64,000 nucleotides of DNA. Source: Sorangium sp051521495 (GTDB taxonomy: Bacteria > Myxococcota_A > Polyangia > Polyangiales > Polyangiaceae). Positions 59,271-64,000 of the stretch are shown here, piece by piece. The notes beneath the pieces are model-generated. The model worked only from the letters and a program-made list of their open reading frames with translations, did not search any database and had not been told where the DNA came from. The position numbers were made by a program, and so were the translations under genes. The stretch covers positions 7,750,001 through 7,814,000 of the forward strand of contig NZ_CP150355.1 of assembly GCF_051521495.1 (NCBI RefSeq), written 5' to 3'. Numbering within the stretch: the stretch's first letter is position 1; every line of letters begins with the position of its first letter.

Positions 59271-61190
59271 ATGCGTCCTCGAGCTTCATGGCTTGGTTCG
59301 ACGATCTTCATCACGAGCTGCGCCGCCCTCGCGGCGGGCTGCTCTGCGAGCAACGAGGGCCCCCCCGGCCCCGAAGGCGGTGGCGCGGGCGGCGGGAACA
59401 ATCCCACCACCACCACCGGCAGCGGGTTCGGTGACGGCGACACCACGGGGAGCGGATCGGGCACGGGCTTCGGCGACGGCGACAACCCGTTCCGTTGCGG
59501 CGACGGGAACCTGAGCTCGGACGAAGCCTGCGACGACGGAAACGTCGCGGGCGAGGACGGCTGTGCCGCGGATTGCCTCTCGGTCGAGCTCGGATGGTCC
59601 TGTCCGCTGCCCGGAGTCGCCTGCACGCGCATCGCTCGCTGCGGCGACGGCGCCGTGGTGTTCCCGGAGCTCTGCGACGACGGCAACACGGCCGCGGGCG
59701 ACGGCTGCTCGCCGACCTGCAAGGTGGAGGTGGGCTTCAAGTGCAGCGGCAACCCGAGCGCCTGCACGCCGACGACCTGCGGCGACAAGGCCCAGGAGGG
59801 CGCGGAGAGCTGCGAAGACGGCAACACGATGCCGTTCGACGGCTGCTCCTCGAACTGCCAGGCCGAGCCCGATTGCTCCGCGGGCTCCTGCGTCTCCCGC
59901 TGCGGAGACGGCCTCGTTCTCGGCGAGGACTGCGACGACGGCAACAACATCGACGGCGACGGCTGCTCCGCGGCGTGCAAGCAGGAGCCGGGCTACACCT
60001 GCGCCGTGCCCCAGCCCTCGGGATCGATGGCCGTGCCGGTCGTCTTCCGCGACTTCAAGGCGTCCCACGCCGACTTCGAGCCGAACGGTACTGGCCGCAG
60101 CGCGCCGGTCTTCGGCATGGTCGCGCCCCGGCTCGACGCCGAGAAAAAGCCCACGTACGTCGCGGTCGCGAACAGCCTGGTGAGCAGCGCGCAGAGCTTC
60201 GCGCAGTGGTACCACGACGTGCCCGGCACCAACAGCACCACGATCACGACCCTCACGCTCTGGGACACCGGCGACGGCCGCTTCGTGAACCGCTGGGGCG
60301 AGGACGGCGAGCAGTGGACCCTGCTGTCCGGGGAGAGCGAGCACTATTGCGGCAACGTGGGCAACGAGATCAACGACGAGGAATGCACCTCGTCGGCCCA
60401 GGCCACCCCACAGTGCGGCGACATCCACAGCGAGGCGTTCCGCAGCTGCGATGTGCGCGGCGGGGTCTACTGGGCAAGGTATATTGAGGAGACCTACGAC
60501 GGGAACCCGCTGTTCTTCCCGGTCGACGACGATCCGTTCACCCCGGCGGCCGAGCGCGTCGCTGCCAAGATCTTCCCGAGCTATGGTGACGGGAACTGGA
60601 TGGATGAGGAGGGCACCCCGAAGCACAATTTCCATTTCACGAGCGAGATCCGCTACTGGTTTCAGTACACGGCGGGCGAGCAGTACGAGCTCGACTTCAC
60701 CGGCGACGACGACGTGTGGGTGTTCATCAACGATCGCCTCGCGGTCGACGTCGGCGGCATCCACAGCGCCGTCACCGGGCACCTCGTCATCGGCGCCAAC
60801 GGGGGAGGCAGGGTGACCTACGCCACGGAGGATGACGATGTCATCCCGTCGCGGAACGTCGACCTCGGCCTCATGGACGGAGGCGTCTACCAGATCGCCG
60901 TGTTCCACGCCGAGCGCCAGACCGCGGCGTCGACGTTCAAGCTCACGCTGCAGGGCTTCGCGACCGCGCGCAGCGAGTGCAAGCCGATCTGCGGCGACGG
61001 CGTCGTCAGCCTGGGCGAGGAGTGCGACGACGGCGTGAACGACGGCGGCTACGGCGAGTGCGGGCCGGACTGCAAGCTCGGCGAGTACTGCGGCGACGGC
61101 GTCGTGCAGGCCGTGGAGGAGTGCGACGACGGCAACAACCGCGATGGGGACGCCTGCGGCAGCGGCTGCCGCAACCTCGTTCCGCGCTGA
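59271..61190 (+). CDS. Cys-rich lipoprotein with fibro-slime/PA14-like domain
   Basis: A 639-residue surface protein. Signal peptide with lipobox LAAGC (about C24), a Gly/Thr/Asp-rich linker to about 73, then four or five myxobacterial Cys-rich repeats of the form CGDG..ECDDGN..GDGCS..C (about 75-250; DUF4215/TIGR02232), a fibro-slime-type domain related to PA14 (about 255-575, with VFRDFKASHADFEP near the start and GDDDVWVFINDRLAVDVGG), and two more Cys repeats (about 580-639). In other bacteria fibro-slime domains occur in cellulose-binding and slime proteins. With the GH5 gene next door a role in polysaccharide attachment is plausible. GGAAGGAG before ATG 59271 sets the start. Confidence 0.93.
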   Translation: MRPRASWLGSTIFITSCAALAAGCSASNEGPPGPEGGGAGGGNNPTTTTGSGFGDGDTTGSGSGTGFGDGDNPFRCGDGNLSSDEACDDGNVAGEDGCAADCLSVELGWSCPLPGVACTRIARCGDGAVVFPELCDDGNTAAGDGCSPTCKVEVGFKCSGNPSACTPTTCGDKAQEGAESCEDGNTMPFDGCSSNCQAEPDCSAGSCVSRCGDGLVLGEDCDDGNNIDGDGCSAACKQEPGYTCAVPQPSGSMAVPVVFRDFKASHADFEPNGTGRSAPVFGMVAPRLDAEKKPTYVAVANSLVSSAQSFAQWYHDVPGTNSTTITTLTLWDTGDGRFVNRWGEDGEQWTLLSGESEHYCGNVGNEINDEECTSSAQATPQCGDIHSEAFRSCDVRGGVYWARYIEETYDGNPLFFPVDDDPFTPAAERVAAKIFPSYGDGNWMDEEGTPKHNFHFTSEIRYWFQYTAGEQYELDFTGDDDVWVFINDRLAVDVGGIHSAVTGHLVIGANGGGRVTYATEDDDVIPSRNVDLGLMDGGVYQIAVFHAERQTAASTFKLTLQGFATARSECKPICGDGVVSLGEECDDGVNDGGYGECGPDCKLGEYCGDGVVQAVEECDDGNNRDGDACGSGCRNLVPR

Positions 61191-61219
61191 TCCGGCGGCG
61201 GGGCCGGCGGTGCTCGCCA

Positions 61220-61239
61220 CGGCGGGCGCGCGCCCGCCG
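61220..61239. terminator. Perfect GC palindrome between convergent genes
   Basis: A 20-nt perfect palindrome (CGGCGGGCGC then its complement) lies 3 bp from the stop of the minus-strand GAF regulator gene and 30 bp after the Cys-rich gene stop. It is likely a terminator without T tract. Confidence 0.5.
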
Positions 61240-61241
61240 GC

Positions 61242-62468
61242 TCAGGCCATCCATACCGCGAGATCGCTCGCCGAGCGCTCCGGGGCTCCCGGGTGCGCCG
61301 GCACCAGCATCCGCACCGGGGGCGGCGCGCGCATGGCGACCCCCATGCCGGGTGAGAGCGTGAGGCACAGCTCTCCGCCCGTCGGCCTCGCGCGCAGCGC
61401 GAGGTGCACGACGCCGCGGCGCGCTGCCCGGATGGCGCTCAGCAGAACGCGAAAGAGATCGCGCGCCAGCGTGCCGTGGTCCGCCTCGACCACCACGGGC
61501 TCGACCTCCTGGACGCTGATCGTGACATCGCAGACAGCGGACTCGACCTCGAGCATGTCGGTGAGGTCCCGGATCAACGCGTCGAGCGCCACCGAGCGCG
61601 GCGCGGTGGCCCCGTCCAGCGCGAGCGCTCGCCACAGCGCAGCGCAGCGCCGGAAGCGGCGCATCACGGTGGCAGCGAGGTGGAGCACGTCGCGCGTCTG
61701 GGTGAGGAGACTCCCGGCGAGCTGATCCGCGGCGATCTCGATCCTGAGGCGCGCGGCTCCACGCGCCTGGAGGACGTCCTGGAGCAGGCGGCTCAGATCC
61801 GCCATGGGCACGTCCCGCGCAGTGAGCACGCGATCCATGTCCTGCTCGAGGCGCGCGGCGACGAGATCCATCTCGATGGCCTGGGCGGCGCAGAGCAGAA
61901 TCTCGTGGAGACGCCAGCCAATCTCGGGTCTCCTGACCGAGAGGCTGAGCACGCCGATCGTGGCCCCATCGCCTCCCCGGAGCGGGAGCCCATGGCATGT
62001 GAAGGCGTGGAATCCCTGAATGAAATGCTCCGGTCCCACGAGCTCCGTATACCCGTCTTCGGCGATCGCCGTGCCGACACCGTTCGCGCCGCAAACGCGC
62101 TCTTCGAGCAGCGCGCCGGGACCGGGCACCCGTTCAGGACCGTGGATGGTTTGCTCGTCACCGAGGACATCCAGGAGGACCGCGCGTGCGTCCCCCACCA
62201 TGACCGCATGGCGCTCGTCGCCGGAGGCCCGGCTGAGGGCGCGGAGGTAAGGCTCCGCGGCGATGATGAGCCCGTGTTGCCGCTCGCGCAGACGCTCGGT
62301 GTCGAGCGCGCTCAGCATCTCGGCCTTGGGACGGCGCGGATCGGCCCCTCCGCCGTGAGAGCGCACCCAGGCGCGGTGCACATGAGGACGCAGCTGCTCG
62401 GCACCCAGGGCGCCGACCGAGCGGTAGAGGCGTCCCGCCTCGAGCGCTGATTCCAGCCACGCTACCAT
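61242..62468 (-). CDS. AcoR-type GAF regulator with degenerate histidine-kinase-like C-terminus
   Basis: A 408-residue soluble protein. Residues about 1-180 match the N-terminal sensor of AcoR-type activators: RPHVHRAWVRS near the start, then a GAF domain with CGANGVGTAIAE, GPEHFIQGFHAFTCHGLPL and GVLSLS. In AcoR this is followed by a sigma-54 ATPase, but here about 215-408 resembles HisKA/HATPase without a phosphoacceptor His and with no clear N or G boxes. So it is a GAF sensor joined to a kinase-like remnant. The ATG at 62468 has a GAGGGG ahead. It is divergent (161 bp) from the receiver-PAS-GAF gene and may act with it. Confidence 0.82.
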   Translation of the reverse strand: MVAWLESALEAGRLYRSVGALGAEQLRPHVHRAWVRSHGGGADPRRPKAEMLSALDTERLRERQHGLIIAAEPYLRALSRASGDERHAVMVGDARAVLLDVLGDEQTIHGPERVPGPGALLEERVCGANGVGTAIAEDGYTELVGPEHFIQGFHAFTCHGLPLRGGDGATIGVLSLSVRRPEIGWRLHEILLCAAQAIEMDLVAARLEQDMDRVLTARDVPMADLSRLLQDVLQARGAARLRIEIAADQLAGSLLTQTRDVLHLAATVMRRFRRCAALWRALALDGATAPRSVALDALIRDLTDMLEVESAVCDVTISVQEVEPVVVEADHGTLARDLFRVLLSAIRAARRGVVHLALRARPTGGELCLTLSPGMGVAMRAPPPVRMLVPAHPGAPERSASDLAVWMA

Positions 62469-62629
62469 GAGCTCACCCCTCGTTCGAGCGCGCGGTTGCG
62501 TCCGCCGTCGTCCGTGATTCAGTGCCAGTGATCTTGCACGGTTTGTACCCTCGAGGCTCCCCGAGGGGCGAGCAGCGAGGAAGTGAGCTATCTCAATTCT
62601 CCATCCTCCCAAGGAAGAGCGCGAACCGT

Positions 62630-64000
62630 ATGCAGGCACCTACCGTCCTGCTCGTAGATCATAACGATGCCGAGCGAGCGGAGATCGGCCGCACGCTCGA
62701 GGCCGCGGGGCTGAAGGTCAAGCTGGCGGCGACGTTGGCCGAGAGCCTGCGAGGGGCCTGTGAACGGCCTGATCTGGTGCTCATCAACGTCCATCTTCCG
62801 GACGGCGAGCGGTGCGAGCTCTGCCAGAGCCTCCAGGTGGCGCTGGGCACGGCGGCCATCCCGGTGCTGCACGCCGGCCGGTCCCGTGCGGACGTCGGTT
62901 ATTCAGCGACGCGCGACGCGACGTTCGGTTCTACGTGCGATTCCACGGTCGGTTCTACGCACGATTCCACGGTCGGTTCCACGTACGATTCCACGGTCGG
63001 TTCCACGTACGATTGCTGTCGTGCCCGCTCGTGCGCATGGTCGATCGAGAGGCGGCTCCTGGTGACGGCCGTCCGCGCTCTGCTCTCGGCGCGCGCGGCG
63101 AGCGTCGCGCGCGCCGAGAGCGACGAGCGGTTCCGCGCGACGTTCGACCAGGCGGCGGTGGGGATGGCCCACGTCTCCCTGGACGATCGCCTGCTCCGCG
63201 TGAACCCGAAGCTCTGTGAGCTGCTCGGATACACGCTCGAGGAGATGATGGCACTCCGCGCCCAGGATCTCCGGCACCCGGACCACGCGGAGGAAGCGAT
63301 CCGGCACGTCCATGCGCTGGGCGATGGAAAGATCGCCTCCTCCACCGCCGAGGAGCGCTGCGTGCGGCGGGACGGCTCGATGCTCTGGGTAGCGGTCACA
63401 CGCTCCCTCGTCCGCGATCACGCGGGGACGCCGCTGTACGTCGTCGAGGTCATGAGCGAGATCGAGCGCCGCAAGCGGGCCGAGCAGGCGCGGGAGCGGG
63501 CGCTCGCCTGCGAGCGCGCCGCCCGCATCCGGGTCGAGCTGGCAGAGGCGCGAATCGCGCGCCTCCAGACGTTCACGTCCGAGCTCTCGCGCGCGGTGAC
63601 GCGCGCGCAGGTGGCCGAGGTGGTCCTCTCTCTGGGGCTCGCCGCGCTGTACGCCGACGCCGGGTATGTCGCGCTCCTCGCAGAGGACGGTATGATCGAA
63701 GTCCTGCTCGCGCCCGGCTACCCAGCGGACATGATCGAACGCCTCCGCCGCATTCCCCTCTCCGCGCGCCTGCCTGTCGTCGACTGCATCCGCACGGGCC
63801 GGCTGCTGATCTTCGAGTCGCCCGAGGCGTATCAGGCTGCCTATCCCAACGCGCCGATGGGCGACTGGGCCAAGACCCGGATCTGCGTCCCGATGACGCT
63901 GGGCGACGTGACCTTCGGGGTGCTCGGGGTCACTTACCTCGACACTTGTCGGATCAGCGAGGATGACCGGCGCTTCATGACGACGCTCGCCGTGCAGTGC
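62630..64000 (+). CDS. Receiver-PAS-GAF signalling protein (incomplete at window edge)
   Basis: 457 codons are visible and the frame is open at the right edge. Residues about 5-82 resemble a response-regulator receiver, with D10/D13 of the acid pocket but N53 where the phosphorylated Asp should be (VLINVHLPDG). The part that would hold the conserved Lys is replaced by an 8-residue repeat (GSTxDSTV, from 100). RRLLVTAVRALLSAR (141-155) rejoins the receiver end. A PAS domain follows (about 165-290: FDQAAVGMAHVSLDDRLLRV), then a coiled coil and a GAF domain (from about 325). A histidine kinase probably follows outside the window. The start at ATG 62630 has AAGGAAG about 12 nt ahead. The 161-bp gap to the divergent GAF regulator probably holds shared control elements. 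Confidence 0.85.
   Translation, partial: MQAPTVLLVDHNDAERAEIGRTLEAAGLKVKLAATLAESLRGACERPDLVLINVHLPDGERCELCQSLQVALGTAAIPVLHAGRSRADVGYSATRDATFGSTCDSTVGSTHDSTVGSTYDSTVGSTYDCCRARSCAWSIERRLLVTAVRALLSARAASVARAESDERFRATFDQAAVGMAHVSLDDRLLRVNPKLCELLGYTLEEMMALRAQDLRHPDHAEEAIRHVHALGDGKIASSTAEERCVRRDGSMLWVAVTRSLVRDHAGTPLYVVEVMSEIERRKRAEQARERALACERAARIRVELAEARIARLQTFTSELSRAVTRAQVAEVVLSLGLAALYADAGYVALLAEDGMIEVLLAPGYPADMIERLRRIPLSARLPVVDCIRTGRLLIFESPEAYQAAYPNAPMGDWAKTRICVPMTLGDVTFGVLGVTYLDTCRISEDDRRFMTTLAVQC
62927..63014 (+). repeat. In-frame minisatellite, 24 bp x 3.7 (12-bp sub-period)
   Basis: Units at 62927, 62951 and 62975 are nearly identical 24-mers, with 16 bp of a fourth. Each is built of two related 12-mers, GGTTCYACGNRC and GATTCCACGGTC. 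Inside the receiver gene they encode the octapeptide GSTxDSTV. The DNA resembles the intergenic minisatellites of this window in style. Confidence 0.92.

Overview
This is a GC-rich window (roughly 70% G+C throughout, strong third-position GC bias) from a myxobacterium, most likely a Sorangium/Polyangium-type organism. Five eukaryotic-like Ser/Thr protein kinases, very long mosaic signalling proteins, many lipoproteins with Gly/Ser/Thr-rich linkers, myxobacterial Cys-rich (CGDG..CDDGN) repeats, a secreted GH5 cellulase-like enzyme and long intergenic spacers with minisatellites all point there. The genus is inferred, not proven. I see no rRNA, tRNA, CRISPR array, phage or intact insertion sequence.

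Layout. 1-9921: end of a lipoprotein gene, a divergent pair of kinases (long kinase/ATPase/TPR protein leftward, short kinase rightward), an exported methyltransferase-like lipoprotein, cysS, then a 950-bp spacer with a 117-nt hairpin and a 16-bp minisatellite. 9922-24452: a LamG lipoprotein with a CxxCH motif, arylamine N-acetyltransferase, a 2006-residue kinase/ATPase/histidine kinase, two tandem PilT-like ATPases, a small secreted protein and a repeat-rich spacer. 24453-32209: a methyltransferase, ilvD, an FGE-domain lipoprotein, a D-amino-acid oxidase and a fatty-acid desaturase, separated by 10-bp minisatellites. 32266-37194: a leftward operon of long NfeD, short NfeD, FloA (flotillin-like), a possible small ORF and a membrane-anchored HExxH protein. 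37234-46662: an internally deleted alpha/beta hydrolase relic, a headless NB-ARC/TPR protein, then a second long-kinase/short-kinase pair with a lipoprotein gene between them. 46711-54908: a DMT transporter, an astacin-like protease with a candidate sigma-54 promoter, a PARG-like macrodomain protein, a serine hydrolase, glgC, asd and a DUF4406 protein. 54960-64000: an unknown protein, a GH5 enzyme with a textbook terminator, a Cys-rich fibro-slime lipoprotein, and a divergent GAF regulator / receiver-PAS-GAF pair that runs off the right edge.

How the genes work together. Housekeeping genes (cysS, ilvD, glgC, asd) are scattered singly among accessory signalling and surface genes, the usual myxobacterial pattern. 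The clearest functional unit is the NfeD-NfeD-FloA-metalloprotease operon, probably a membrane-microdomain quality-control or proteolysis system; pairing FloA/NfeD with a gluzincin-like membrane protease is not something I recognise as described. The second clear theme is duplication: two kinase pairs 40 kb apart share the same domain plan and divergent orientation, and all four members carry a C-terminal or central segment resembling a degenerate class III cyclase domain. The third is minisatellite activity: at least eight unrelated tandem arrays, mostly intergenic, with some inside genes, including one that seems to have replaced part of a receiver domain.
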